Assembly (NCBI GenBank): GCA_963678675.1
Contig: OY783197.1
Location: 8,745,647 to 8,809,646 of the forward strand
Direction of reading: 5' to 3'
Origin: Xiphydria camelus
Lineage: Eukaryota; Arthropoda; Insecta; Hymenoptera; Xiphydriidae
Length of the DNA stretch: 64,000 nucleotides
Shown here: piece by piece, positions 1-10,520 of the stretch
How positions within the stretch are numbered: the first letter of the stretch is position 1
How the letters are laid out: every line of letters starts with the position of its first letter
Translations under genes and position numbers: made by a program
Notes under the pieces: model-generated
The model's input: only the letters and a program-made list of their open reading frames with translations
Told to the model about the DNA's origin: nothing
The model's database searches: none

Positions 1-828
1 CAGGCGTCCTTTACTAGTATTCAAATAATACAAGGTTGCCATTCAAACGGGAATTGGAATTTCGTATAATTCCCGGTTTTCCCGGTTGAAAATTTCAATT
101 TTTCCGGTTCTTTTTTAGTACAATACTCTGGGAACATATCAAAAGAACGAAATTTAATAAGAATACTATCGTTCAAGTATCAGTTTTCTGGTAATAATAA
201 TTTCTGGAAGTTTCTCATCATTTCTAATCTTCTATGACTTTTTAATAAATTGGAATAATTTCTCAAATTTTTTAACGTGGAACTTCGTTTTTTTAATATT
301 GTTAAAAAGTTGACAGAAGAAAATTATGAAAGTGGAGAAACTTCGACATTATTCCTGTATTCGGAAAAATGCTGAAATTTTTGGTTGAAAGACTCAGAAA
401 TTCTGCGACAATCTGTAAATAATACGTGAGAAAAATTGAAAAAATTCGAAATTGATTCAGACTCGATTTCTCTGAGAAACTTCTCACTTTTCCATAAAAA
501 TTCCAACGAAAAATATAAACATGGGATAAATTCGAAGATGAGTCACTCAAACTCAAAGAAATTTTTCAAATCTTTCCATAAATATTTTTAATTTTTACCG
601 ATGGATGACGCATTTAAAGTAACCAAAAATCTTGGTCTTTGTATTTTCAAATTTTCTTGTAGAATACAATTGTTATATAAACTTCCGTAATTCGAAGGGA
701 GTAAATAATAATTAAAAATTTATTTAAATAATTCAATATTTAATAAATTGGGATATGAAGTAAAGTTTTGAGGAGCAAGGAGTAGAAATTATAATAAATG
801 AGTCGGTATTCGATAAAATTTAAATTAA
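1..828. other. AT-rich sequence without genes
   Basis: AT-rich DNA with many imperfect runs built on GAAATTTT and CCCGGTTTTCCCGG-like motifs. Short open frames exist but have low-complexity translations and no recognisable domain. It probably belongs to intron 4 or the 3' flank of the FBXL16-type gene. Confidence 0.5.
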
Positions 829-1220
829 CCCTTACTCTTGCCACACTTCTATAGAATCACGTACTTGCCACACTGGGGTTGGTTTACACCCCAGCGAGAA
901 AATTGTTATAACAAACAAATTATTGCATATTTGTACTTGCAAATTTTATCAGCTCTTCTTAAGAGCGTACTTTAAAAGACCTTGTAACTTGTATAGCCAG
1001 AACTTAGAATTAAGTATGCGAAAAAAAATAAAATATAAAAGTTACACGGTCTTTTAAAGTAGGTACGCTCTTAAGAAGAGCTGATCAAATTTTCAAGTAC
1101 AAATATGCAATAATTTATTTGTTATAACAATTCTTCTCGCTGGGTGTAAATCAAACCCCAGTGTGGCAAGTACGAATTTTACCATGGGGTTGTTTCGAAC
1201 CCCAGTATGGCAAGTAAGGG
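829..1220. mobile_element. piggyBac-type palindromic MITE, TTAA target duplication
   Basis: A 392-bp inverted-repeat element. It begins CCCTTACT and ends AGTAAGGG, and TTAA lies directly outside each end (825-828 and 1221-1224). The arms pair over most of their length, for example the CTTCTTAAGAGCGTAC region against its complement near 1066-1082. TTAA duplication plus CCC-starting termini is the signature of piggyBac-type nonautonomous elements. There is no coding capacity. Confidence 0.75.
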
Positions 1221-1654
1221 TTAAGAATATTTTGAGAAAATGTGCCAAATTGTTGCGAGAATGAAAGAAATTTTTAGAGCACTTAATTCTTTATAATATT
1301 CAGAGTAACTCATTGAAATTTTCGACGTAAATGAATAATTTTCAGACAAATTTTCAATAGTTGGATTAAAAAGAAAACGAAACATACAAAAGAATTTCGT
1401 AACGAAAATTAATTATTTTCTATTAACGATTACTATAATTATTTAATATTTAAAAAATTGAGAGCTTGCAGAATGGAAATGGTCGATGTATCACTTTTGT
1501 TTAAAAATTCCTGGTTTACAAGTGAAATTCATGTAGTTTCCACGGTTTTTCCCGGCGCACTTGGAATTCACGCATAATTCCTGATTTTCCCGATTATCCT
1601 AGTATGCGGCCACCCGATAATAGTTACAGCAATTTGTCTTCTTTCACTGACAAT

Positions 1655-1853
1655 TGCTATAACTATTACCAACAAAAATTGATACGTAAAATACTCTCCA
1701 AAAAAATTTGAAATCAATTAAGATCGCCATGTTCAAGATTTATATATAGGTACAAAATAAAAGGCATCATTTGAAAGGAAAATTATTGTAAATCAAGTTA
1801 CTAAAAAATTCGACTAAAAAAATGTATAAACAAATTTTCATAAAAAAGAACTT
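1655..1853. repeat. Arm A of an inverted repeat pair (with 5644-5823)
   Basis: About 190 bp here recur in reverse complement at 5644-5823, including GATCGCCATGTTCAAGA and the segment GGCATCATTTGAAAGG. The pair encloses about 3.8 kb that holds the microsatellite, the dispersed repeat and the CACTA-like end. It may be the termini of one larger element or two independent copies of one repeat. Confidence 0.6.
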
Positions 1854-1907
1854 AAGAAACATAAGAAAATAAGAAATTAAGAACATAAGAAAGAAAAAGA
1901 AAAGAAC

Positions 1908-1910
<3 letters not shown>

Positions 1911-1958
<48 letters not shown>

Positions 1959-2158
1959 NNNNNNNNNNNNNNNNNNNNNNNNNNNNNNNNNNNNNNNNNN
2001 NNNNNNNNNNNNNNNNNNNNNNNNNNNNNNNNNNNNNNNNNNNNNNNNNNNNNNNNNNNNNNNNNNNNNNNNNNNNNNNNNNNNNNNNNNNNNNNNNNNN
2101 NNNNNNNNNNNNNNNNNNNNNNNNNNNNNNNNNNNNNNNNNNNNNNNNNNNNNNNNNN

Positions 2159-2189
<31 letters not shown>

Positions 2190-2236
2190 AGAGAAGAGAG
2201 AGAGAGAGAGAGAGTGAGAGAGAGAGAGAGAGAGAG

Positions 2237-2290
<54 letters not shown>
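1911..2290. repeat. GA microsatellite with assembly gap
   Basis: A run of (GA)n interrupted by 200 N (1959-2158) and a few GTGA/GAAG variants. The exact 200 N look like a placeholder gap, so true length is unknown. Open frames across it are artefacts of SL/LS repeats. Confidence 0.95.
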
Positions 2291-2291
<1 letters not shown>

Positions 2292-2346
2292 GGTAGATGT
2301 ATTGGAATATAAGACTCCAGAAAAACCTCTTGCAATAATTATATAC

Positions 2347-3664
2347 AAAGCAGCCGTCCCAGCTTCGCACGGGTAGATTGTGATTGATTTTGTCCGTCCA
2401 CCATTGCTTAAATACATTTTTAATACAAAACTTTAGTATTTTTCCCGGTCTTACGCATGGTCAATATGGATTTGACCTTGACCATGACCTTCAGGTATAT
2501 CGAGTCAAATTATTTTTTTTCACGTTCAAATGTGTCCTTGACCATTTTTTTCATGTTACCTTTATTGTCAGCGGAGGTCAAATTTAGGTCAAGTATAGTT
2601 CGACTTTTTGAACACCCTGTATAAGATTTACTAATTCAGAAACCTTCGCGAATATGCGTCCAACTGTTCCCCAAATTTTCATCGCAATCGGATGAACGGT
2701 TTAGGAAGGCATAATAATCATCCGTACCGGTACTTTTTGAACACCCAGTATAAGATTTACTAACTCAGAAACCTTCGCGGGCATGCGTCCAACCATTTCC
2801 CAACTTTTCATCGCAATCGGACGAACGGTTTAGGAAGGCATAATAATCATCAGTACCGGTACTTTTTGAACACCTTTTATAAGATTTACTAACTCAAAAA
2901 CCTTTGCGGGCATGCGTCTAACCATTCCCCAACTTTTCATCGCAATCGGATGAACGGTTTAGGAAGGCAAATAATCATCCGTACCTGTACTTTTTGAACA
3001 CCCTGTATAAGATTTACTAACTCAAACCTTCGCGGATATGCGTCCAACTGTTCCCCAAATTTTCATCGCAATCGGATGAACGGTTTAGGAAGGCATAATA
3101 ATCATCCGTACCGGTACTGTTTGAACACCCTGTATAAGATTTACTAACTCAAAAACCTTTGCGGGCATGCGTCTAACCATTCCCCAACTTTTCATCGCAA
3201 TCGGATGAACGGTTTAGGAAGGCATAATAATCATCAGTACCAGTACTTTTTGAGCACCTTTTATAAGATTTACTAACTCAGAAACCTTCGCGGACATGCG
3301 TCCAACCATTCCCCAACTTTTCATCACAATCGGATGAACGGTTTAGGAAGGCATTTGATATTACCTTAAAGGTCACGGTCAAGGTCAAATCCAATACGAC
3401 CACTGGGTAGCCAAGGGAAAATCCTTAAAGTTTTGTATTAAACATTTTTCTCTAAAATGTTTTCCCGCTGAGATAATCGGCCGTACCGGAACTTTTTGAA
3501 CACCCTGTATAAGATTTACTAACTCAGAAACCATCGCAGGCATGCGTCCAACCATTTCCCAAAATTTCATCGCAATCGGATGAACGGTTTAGGAAGGCAT
3601 ACGAGACATACAGACAGACAGACAGACAGACAAACATTCATTTTTATATATATAGATAGATAGA
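2347..3664 (+). repeat. Dispersed CTAGCAGCCCG-type repeat, copy 1, with about 128-bp internal tandem units
   Basis: The head matches the GCAGCCCGTCCCGGCTTCGC head of copies at 20462 and 31725, although its own first bases diverge. The body holds about seven units, each with GAACACCCTGTATAAG, CTTCGCGGGCATGCGTCC and ATCGGATGAACGGTTTAGG. Starts near 2600, 2727, 2861, 2989, 3116 and 3244 give 127-134-bp spacing, with one more near 3490. The tail is an (ACAG)n run then TTTTATATATATAGAT. The head/tail layout resembles the 3' parts of some insect non-LTR (RTE-like) repeats; class unproven. Confidence 0.75.
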
Positions 3665-3967
3665 TGTATCATTTTCAAACGTATATGGGAGCGCGAAATT
3701 ATTCATAGTCAATATGAATACATTACAGGCGAGTCAATAAACATCGAATGTAATAATTTTTCTCATCAGAGTAATATTATAAAGTTCGATATTAAAGAAA
3801 TTCGTTGGAAATGTATTCAAATCCACAATGAATCCCAGCTCTCACAAATCGAAATAAACACATCGCGTCAAAAAATTTCACTAATACTAATAAAAATATT
3901 GAAGTAATGATGAATGTATATCTCTAAGGGAAAGGTATTTTTAGTTATTTAAATGAAAAATCCATAA

Positions 3968-4453
3968 TTATATTGTTTTCACTTTATTGGTGATTGAGAA
4001 AACAAAATTTATTCCAACATGAAATAAAAATTTATTTACCGTATTTTTCAACTCGTTCGAGATGACTATCGCAATTTCTTCAGTCTCAAAAAGTTCATCC
4101 ACCTTGTCAACTGGAGGGGGGGGGTTCTGTGTAAATAACCTTCCCACCTGTGCTGTTTTTAGGTTAGTTGTTGGCAATATCACTTGTATTGGAGACTGCA
4201 CCAGCACAATATTCAATTCACTATGGTCATCAATTATGCTGTCATCCGCATAATACCACATGTCCGATGCTTGATGTTTTTTTTGAATGATAATGTCTGT
4301 GTTTGCTATCATCAGACAATGATGGATCGCGAGCACATAATTTCTTAAACTCTTCCAACACAACTTCAGCCTCAGGCTGATTTCACACACTTGCGTCGTT
4401 GACCTAATGCACAAAACACTGTTTTTCCTTCTTTTTTTTCGACATTTTTGCAC
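3968..4453 (-). CDS. Hypothetical protein, 161 codons, possibly part of a DNA transposon
   Basis: A minus-strand open frame starting with a basic stretch (KCRKKRRK) and continuing with mixed, non-low-complexity composition, including a run of four prolines near residue 115. I recognise no domain. It lies about 100 bp from the CACTA-like end at 4556-5540 and could be a coding fragment of that element. It could equally be chance. No splice sites or conserved motif decide the matter. Confidence 0.25.
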   Translation of the reverse strand: MQKCRKKRRKNSVLCIRSTTQVCEISLRLKLCWKSLRNYVLAIHHCLMIANTDIIIQKKHQASDMWYYADDSIIDDHSELNIVLVQSPIQVILPTTNLKTAQVGRLFTQNPPPPVDKVDELFETEEIAIVISNELKNTVNKFLFHVGINFVFSITNKVKTI

Positions 4454-4555
4454 AGCAAAACATGCACAGCAAACAACCTCCGGAAAATGACGTGCTTGTT
4501 GGCCGCGTTGAATTTTACAGAAAGTGAGTTGAGGTGAGGTCGAAAAAGGAGGGGA

Positions 4556-5540
4556 AGGTCCCGTTATCTAACAGTACAGGGGCCCCTTTCTCGAACTCGC
4601 TCGTATCTGCGTGCACGCATCTTACCGAATAGACCAATCAGGATCAAGTATTCCGTTGTGGTGGGGTTACGGACAACGGAATACTTGATCCTGATTGTTC
4701 TATTCGCTAAGATGCGTGCACGCAAAGATACGAGCGAGTTCGAGAAAGGGGCCCCAGTAAAGTACGCTAAACCCTGTTCCAACCGAGCCGAAAACCGAAC
4801 GGTACACGTCATGTGCAGTAGAGTGCGCTCGTCGGTTTTTTCCTCGGGACCGGCGTTACTTGAGTAAAGAGTGTACAAATTTTCTGTAAGCGGTACGCGA
4901 CATATACGGCTGATGTAGACATTTTTTTATTAACAAATAATAAAAAGAAATAAAGGATACAAATTCGGCTGATGTGTTGACATTGACAATGAATAGAATT
5001 CAACGTGAAAATGAACTGTCATGCTCGATGTGTTTCTTTAATTGTCAGTCAAATGAAATTTTGTTTGAAGGTTTTTAATCTATCTTGCTTCGTTTCCAAT
5101 ATAATCAACCGCTCAAATTTCATTCACTCAAAGCCCTTTTGAGGGTGACTGAAAACTTTTCGGGGGTAGTGTATATCTAAGGTTACATGTGAATAATGAT
5201 GCTTGACGTCACAGGTAACAAGACGTTTGAAGTGTATTACTTGTGTAAGTGTCTTACTATTTTAAGCAACTTATTCATTTAAATTTCTTATACCTGAAGA
5301 AGTGTCTTACTTTAAGACGAGATTAAGCGTCTTTATCTTAAGACAGTACCATGTGTCTTATGATTTTAGACGGAAAATAAATGTCTTTTTGAGAAAAGAC
5401 AGACAAACGTCTTGTGTGGAATAAGACACTGTTCGTGTCTTGAATTTCTGATCAATACACTTAACCGTCTTATTTTACGTCAATAAGACACTTTTCCGTA
5501 TTATTTTAAGACGTTTCATCGAGAGGTCGGTTTGTAGTGT
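4556..5540 (-). mobile_element. CACTA (EnSpm)-like transposon end, left copy
   Basis: About 985 bp almost identical, in reverse complement, to 63012-64000 at the other edge of the window. Read on the minus strand the end begins CACTACAAACCGRCC, and homology between the copies stops there. The next 320 bp are crowded with GTCTTA/TAAGAC motifs in both orientations, typical subterminal repeats of CACTA elements. Towards lower coordinates it contains a 178-bp palindrome (4578-4755). No transposase is seen and the other terminus is not found, so the copy looks truncated. Confidence 0.6.
4578..4755. repeat. 178-bp near-perfect palindrome inside the CACTA-like end
   Basis: Starts GGGGCCCCTTTCTCG and returns as CGAGAAAGGGGCCCC. 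The centre is the GTTGTGGTGGGGTTACGGACAAC region. The same palindrome is present in the right-edge copy (about 63803-63977), so it was in the parent element. Confidence 0.85.
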
Positions 5541-5643
5541 ATAATATAAGAGTGTATGAATTTATTTTAAATCATAAGTGCATAAACATCGAATATAATT
5601 TTCTACCTGTCTGCATTTTTTATTTTGAAGGAAAAAGACGCGG

Positions 5644-5823
5644 CAAGTTCTTTTTAATGAAAATTTTTTTATAAATTTTTTTAGTCGAATTTTTTAGTAA
5701 CGATGTACAATAATTTTCCTTTCAAATGATGCCTTTTACTTTTTATATATAAATCTTGAACATGGCGATCTTAATTGATTTCAAACCTTTTTTGGAGAGT
5801 ATTTTACGTATAAATTTTTGTTG
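5644..5823. repeat. Arm B of the inverted repeat pair (with 1655-1853)
   Basis: Reverse complement of arm A, running from AAGTTCTTTTTAATG to TACGTATAAATTTTTGTTGG. Confidence 0.6.
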
Positions 5824-6351
5824 GCACTGAATGAACATGCCCCTTTCTTTTTTACAGAGAATCTGCTTTTGTGGGAAGATTTCACTACTTTTTGGAATTT
5901 ATTCATGATGAGAATATGTACATATAGGAGAGTAGCTTTTTATTACCACAAAATTAAAGTCTCACGTTTTATACCGATACGAGCCACTTAATTATAACCA
6001 CGTTACTTTTGATTTATTCTCGTGATATTTGGAAAGGGATTTATAGACTAAAGAGCCCTTATATTTGTCACTTTGCCTTAGTATTTTGGAGAAATAAAAC
6101 ATATACCGCTTTCGAATTTACAGGCCATCCGATTTTTCTTATATTTTGGTCGTCTACAGAAATCCATGTAAACATTTTACCTTTAACTCTAAGTATACTC
6201 TTCCACGACGAATTGTTTCATCACATGTAAAGATACCACTTATGGCAGTATATGTGCCCATAATTATGAAAGTGGTCTGTCAAAATTAAAAAAAAAAGTT
6301 TATCTGTTATTAATTTAGTTTAAAATAATGTGGTGCGAAATAACTGATACT
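5824..6351. other. No gene seen
   Basis: AT-rich sequence. A 73-codon open frame at 6009-6230 has no recognisable features and I do not call it. Confidence 0.4.
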
Positions 6352-6800
6352 CATTTTTTAAAAATTTTGACTTACAAGGGAAGTTAGGGAACCCGAAAAT
6401 TCAAAAAATTCCGCCATTCCGTGTGAAGTAGAGTAGTTCAAGCGTAATACAAAAATACATTTCATTGGTGCGGAATTCCATGTTTAAGGGGTGAAATCAT
6501 CCCTTGAAAAAATGCAGATTTTTCTTCTTCACGGAATAACTCTCGAATAGTGAAAGATAAGGAGAAAAAGTTGAAATAAAAGTTTTATGGTTTTTTCCGA
6601 TCTATAAAACTAGGGCAAAAAAATTCTCGAAAAAAATTTTTTTTTTTAAGTTACCCCCACCACCGACCCATAAAATTGGATTTTTGGATTTCTTAAGTCT
6701 ATGTAAAAATACCTCTTAATAACCTCTTTCCATACATCTGCAGTCTATGATGTATCCTTTTTTTTTTAATTTAGAAAATCTCGAACTTTAAGGCCGTTTT
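6352..6800 (+). repeat. Dispersed repeat, direct copy at 48338-48790
   Basis: About 450 bp beginning CTTACAAGGGAAGTTAGGG and continuing with GGGGTGAAATCATCCCTTG and AAAGTTGAAATAAAAG. It recurs in the same orientation 42 kb away with scattered substitutions and small indels. Neither copy has an obvious TIR or coding frame. Confidence 0.75.
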
Positions 6801-6881
6801 GACTTAAACAGTGAAACACGGTCTTATGAAACGACATTTTAAAACTTGGTTCATCTAGGTGTATTTACCGAATAGTTTTAA

Positions 6882-7571
6882 CCCTTTCGCTCATGGTGAC
6901 CACAAATGTGGACACGTGGGTTAATGTATATATAAGGTCATAAATTAGAATTTTTTGACCGTTTATTCACAATAAGTACATTCGTGGACATTGTATTCTG
7001 TATTTGGCGTTTACCGGGCACTCAGTCCTTTTTGGGCCATTGTACCCGAGCACACCTGGGGCAACTCAGACAGAGAGGGGTCCCCTCCTCCGCCCTCAAC
7101 CCCCAGCGAGCCCAGGGCCTCCATGCAGAAACTCCTGAGCCCTTCCTGGTGTTTTAACCAGAGGGGGGGGGCCTTCTCTCTGTCCTTAATCACTGGGGAA
7201 GGGGGTCCTCCATGCAGAAGCCCCCCCTCCCCTCCCCGAGTACAGCCGGTCTTAGCTCGATCCCCGGACCCCGGAAAAATTATTTTTCCGCAAGCCGGGA
7301 TTCGAACCCTAGACCTATCGCCCAAGCAGTCTTCGAGAGGCCAGCACTTTAACCACTCGACCACTGCCGGCGACGTAGACATTGTAACGAACGTATAAGG
7401 CATATATCGCCATAAAAATTAAAAATTAAATTTATAAATAAACTTAAAAAATTAAAGTTATGAAAAAAAAATTTTTTTAATTAAAAAAATTAAAATTTAA
7501 AGCATCGAACAGCTGGAATATACATTATCAATTGTATGGCTGTTAAAAATAAAAATTCATGAGTGAAAGGG
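6882..7571. mobile_element. TTAA-flanked piggyBac-type element carrying a SINE
   Basis: Ends are CCCTTTCGCTCATGG and CATGAGTGAAAGGG, with TTAA outside both (6878-6881, 7572-7575). The interior is AT-rich apart from the 379-bp SINE at 6996-7374. No transposase remains. Its right end abuts the 401-codon ORF, whose last dozen codons run into the element's terminus, so the element probably truncates that ORF. Confidence 0.7.
6996..7374 (-). mobile_element. tRNA-derived SINE (Ser-tRNA-like head)
   Basis: On the minus strand, from 7374 downward, there is a tRNA-like head with an A box (GTCGAGTGGTTAA, 7349-7361) and B box (GGTTCGAATCC, 7298-7308), spaced as in pol III promoters of class II tRNAs. 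The body is GC-rich. The insertion is flanked by a 12-bp near-perfect target duplication, GTGGACATTGTA at 6984-6995 and GTAGACATTGTA at 7375-7386, as expected for LINE-mediated retroposition. The open frames here on both strands are not genes. Confidence 0.75.
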
Positions 7572-8748
7572 TTAAGAAATCCTTTTGCATGCACCGCTGA
7601 AATTTTGCCCTTACTCGTACATAAACTAGCACAGCAATCAACGTAGAAGCACAGTACTCGGCAACATCTTTCGGCAATCCCATGTTACGAATGAAATCGT
7701 TCAGTTCTTCCTGTGAAAACAATTGAGGCTTTTTATTCTTACAACCCGTTGGAACGTATTCATGAGAATCATCTTCAGTTTCACTTTCTTCATCATTCGT
7801 TTGGCCATCTTCGCTGCCACTTTCATTTCCGCTCATATATCTCTCATCGTCATTATCAGTTTCATTTTCACTCGTGTAACTTTCATCTTCGCTATCAGTT
7901 CCACTCATATAGCTCTTATCTCTATTATTATCATCGTACTGTTCATCCTCATTCACACAATCTCTACGCTGATCTACATTTACTCTTTCAACGTTTTCTT
8001 TAATTTCGTCTATTTCCATTCCATCTGAACTAAAATTCCGTTTGTTTGTATTGTCCTCGTTGGAAATAACAGGTAGTATGACACTCGTAACGTTAGCATA
8101 CTTTATATGTGATTTATTTTTCATATTGTACCCAGTTAGATATGTTTTGCAGATATAACAATCTTTTCTAGATTGCGCTTTGGTCCAATGTATTGGTATA
8201 AGAAAATTGAGATATTTCTTGTCTCGAGATTTATCATAACGATGAAACATTGTGTTACAAGAAGCACAAATGATGTATGGTACCCAATCATTACTTTCAT
8301 CCATAATGTTCAAATCAAAACAATCCTTATACATATTCCTTATACGCTCTGAAATAAGTTTGCGATTCTTTGATGCTTCATACTTACCACAAACATCGCA
8401 AAATGAATCTGGATCCTTATTGCATATGTGATCCGAACTTGTAGTGATAGACTCTACAGTAGCCAAGTTTTCCACCAATGCAGAGCTGCGGTCGCTTGAT
8501 GACGACGATTGCGGGCCCGCTTGCTTACCCAGACCAACCGCCGATACTGGGGTTCCTTGTGAGAACCCCTGTATCGTAACACATTTCCGTGTGTGCCTGC
8601 CATGACGGCTTGGACGCCTTCCTCCAGGGATTTTACCGAAAAAATAAACAATAAAAAAACCGTTGCCCGCCGTCACCGCGTGGAGGTACCCTGGGTGCAG
8701 GCACACCACACATATTCGCTGTATCAAATTTACAACGATGAGCTCCAA
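7543..8748 (-). CDS. Cys-rich transposon-associated protein, N-terminal part
   Basis: A 401-codon frame. Three CxxC pairs (C117/C120, C161/C164, C197/C200) suggest zinc binding. A long acidic Ser/Asp/Glu linker follows (about 241-335), then a short conserved-looking segment, PQLFSQEELNDFIRN (341-355). I know this arrangement (FC-x-x-CG start, CC..C pairs, acidic spacer, QLFxQxELNDLxR) from multicopy, function-unknown arthropod proteins that behave like mobile-element genes. Residues 1-110 lack similarity to that pattern and may be 5' untranslated sequence read through. The 3' end enters the TTAA element at 7571, so the protein is truncated. DNA-binding accessory protein or transposase N terminus is inference. 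Confidence 0.55.
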   Translation of the reverse strand: MELIVVNLIQRICVVCLHPGYLHAVTAGNGFFIVYFFGKIPGGRRPSRHGRHTRKCVTIQGFSQGTPVSAVGLGKQAGPQSSSSSDRSSALVENLATVESITTSSDHICNKDPDSFCDVCGKYEASKNRKLISERIRNMYKDCFDLNIMDESNDWVPYIICASCNTMFHRYDKSRDKKYLNFLIPIHWTKAQSRKDCYICKTYLTGYNMKNKSHIKYANVTSVILPVISNEDNTNKRNFSSDGMEIDEIKENVERVNVDQRRDCVNEDEQYDDNNRDKSYMSGTDSEDESYTSENETDNDDERYMSGNESGSEDGQTNDEESETEDDSHEYVPTGCKNKKPQLFSQEELNDFIRNMGLPKDVAEYCASTLIAVLVYVRVRAKFQRCMQKDFLTLSLMNFYF

Positions 8749-8848
8749 TTCACTTGAATTAAGAGATCACGTGACTGGATTAAAAAATTTATTTTGCGGT
8801 ACGAGAACAGATTTATTCTCGCTTGGAACTGAGTGAGTTGATGCATGG

Positions 8849-9068
8849 AAACACAAAACGTGTGGCGGCCACACGCGGAAGAAGTAAAACTTCGATATCA
8901 GTTTCTCTGAATTTGATTCCGGTGGTATTAGTTTCAATTGGCTCTATACAAGTCTTTTACAATGCTTCTTCGTAGAGCCAATTGAAACTAATACCACCGG
9001 AATCAAATTCAGAGAAACTGATATCGAAGTTTCACTTCTTCCGCGTGTGGCGGCCACACGTTTTGTGT
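8849..9068. repeat. 220-bp palindrome (foldback)
   Basis: ACAAAACGTGTGGCGGCC on the left returns as GGCCACACGTTTTGTG. The arms carry AGTTTCTCTGAATTTGATTC and its complement. The centre is at about 8960 (CTCTATACAAG...TTCGTAGAG). It also exists in the second block copy, so it was part of the parent element. Confidence 0.85.
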
Positions 9069-9399
9069 TTTTGTTGAATTCAATATGAATTTTTTTATGG
9101 GCACAAAATATAGTGTAAGGAATATCATATTCACTGGATGTATTTTCACTGATATTGGATCCTCCAGAAACTTGAAAATCTGTTACATTCTCCAGGGTCT
9201 GGGACTGGTGTTGATCTGCATTAGCAAATATACCAATATTTGACTGTGTTAATTTAATTCTCTCTCTCCATTTTCGACTTCGTTCTGTATCAGTTTTAGG
9301 TAGTGTCTTCGTCATTGTTTTCTTTACACGGTGCCTGTTATGAAACTCTTTTGCCCGTTGTTTTCCTGTTTTTGCCATAATAATTTTAATATAACACAC
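8944..9399 (-). CDS. N-terminal exon-like ORF of an unidentified mobile element
   Basis: A 151-codon frame; the likely start is the second Met (MAKTGKQRAKEF, codon 8, at 9378). Residues 8-50 are very basic with a TERSRKWRERIK motif. That motif resembles the short basic ERxRxxRxR segment near the N termini of many insect Helitron and other TE proteins. The last third reads through one arm of the palindrome and is unlikely to be authentic. The same start exists on the minus strand of the second block near 40857. Function unknown. Confidence 0.4.
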   Translation of the reverse strand: MCYIKIIMAKTGKQRAKEFHNRHRVKKTMTKTLPKTDTERSRKWRERIKLTQSNIGIFANADQHQSQTLENVTDFQVSGGSNISENTSSEYDIPYTIFCAHKKIHIEFNKNTKRVAATRGRSETSISVSLNLIPVVLVSIGSTKKHCKRLV

Positions 9400-10520
9400 A
9401 CGCGAAAGAATGTTCAGTGTTCATTGACGTTAACGAAATTGAAAGTTTATTTTACACGTTGCCTGTCACTGTACTCTTTTGACCGTTCTGTTGTTTTTTT
9501 TGCAACAATAATTATAAATTAATACACACACACACACGCGCGCGCGAAAGAATTTACAGTAATGCATGGTGGTTTCTCGAGAAAGGTCACGACTCCGATC
9601 GCAGACTACACGAGCTTCGTATAGCCGGCCATTGGGCTAGATACGCCCAAAAAAGGGTCCTAAACGCTAGATTTATGGTGAGACTAAACAATCCTCTTAG
9701 TGGAGGTGCGACACTGCGTCGCCTCATAATACGAACAATAGCTTTCATCGCCCGAAGAAACCCTCTCGAGCAACACAAACCAGACGCCCTCTGCACAGTC
9801 TAAACAGCAATTGATTTTTGCGTCATTTTTCTTCAGTTTCAAGTTAATAACTATAACATGTGCGATCAAGAGTACATCTCCTCGAGGTCGTAAATCCCGA
9901 AGGCACTACTGCGTGACACGAATAGTGACCGAAAACGTAGAGTGGTGGATTTAAACCGTATCGGTTAGTTGAAATGATTTAACACTGCACTCACAATATT
10001 ACTGGTGATTATATTGGATTCAAAGAGATACAGTAATTCCGTGATGTAGCCGTGGTTTACAATTAGATACACTGAGAGGTAGTTTTGAGGGAAATGTGTG
10101 GGACTGCGAACGCCTTCGTTAACCCCCATTCACCAAAACATATCTACCGCCTACCTCGCTATTGCGACCGATGTACAGATGATATCTAGATTAGTGCGTT
10201 ACTTAGGTTGCGATAATAGTGAGCCTCGTCGCGTGAATGATAGTCGCACGGCGGCCTGGCGCTCCAGCTTCGCAAAATCGACATATGGCTTGCCTGGCAA
10301 AGGCGATAGTCTACGTACGGTAGAGAGCGGTGGAATGGGGCAGGGTCGATAGCGGTGGAATGGGACAGAGTTGAGAGCGGTGTATTGGGGCGGGTTCGAG
10401 AGCGCTGTATGAGTGAGGCACGGTCGGAAGCACTGGAGTGTGTGGGTTTCGTTACGGTCTCTCGTGTCGGCGCGCGCGTTTTTATTACCCTCAGCAAAGG
10501 AGTTTCACTTCAAAAAAAAA

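Larger units (their letters stand above)
8849..10520 (-). mobile_element. 1.7-kb repeated block, copy 1 (direct copy at 40330-42095)
   Basis: From AACACAAAACGTGTGG to GTTTCACTTC, over 90% alike by eye to the block at 40330-42095 in the same orientation. It opens with a 220-bp palindrome, then a minus-strand ORF start, then a noncoding GC-richer part (to about 10500) with GAGAGCGGTGGAATGGG-type short repeats. Transcribed on the minus strand, it looks like a promoter/leader plus N-terminal exon of an unidentified element. No LTR or clear TIR was found. Confidence 0.6.

Noticed and set aside
1767..2417. 216-codon minus-strand ORF across the GA tract
   Set aside because: It is SL/LS repeats plus translated N; a microsatellite and gap artefact.
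3385..3570. 61-codon ORF repeated at 32556-32741
   Set aside because: Identical because both lie in the CTAGCAGCCCG repeat; no codon-level conservation beyond the DNA identity.
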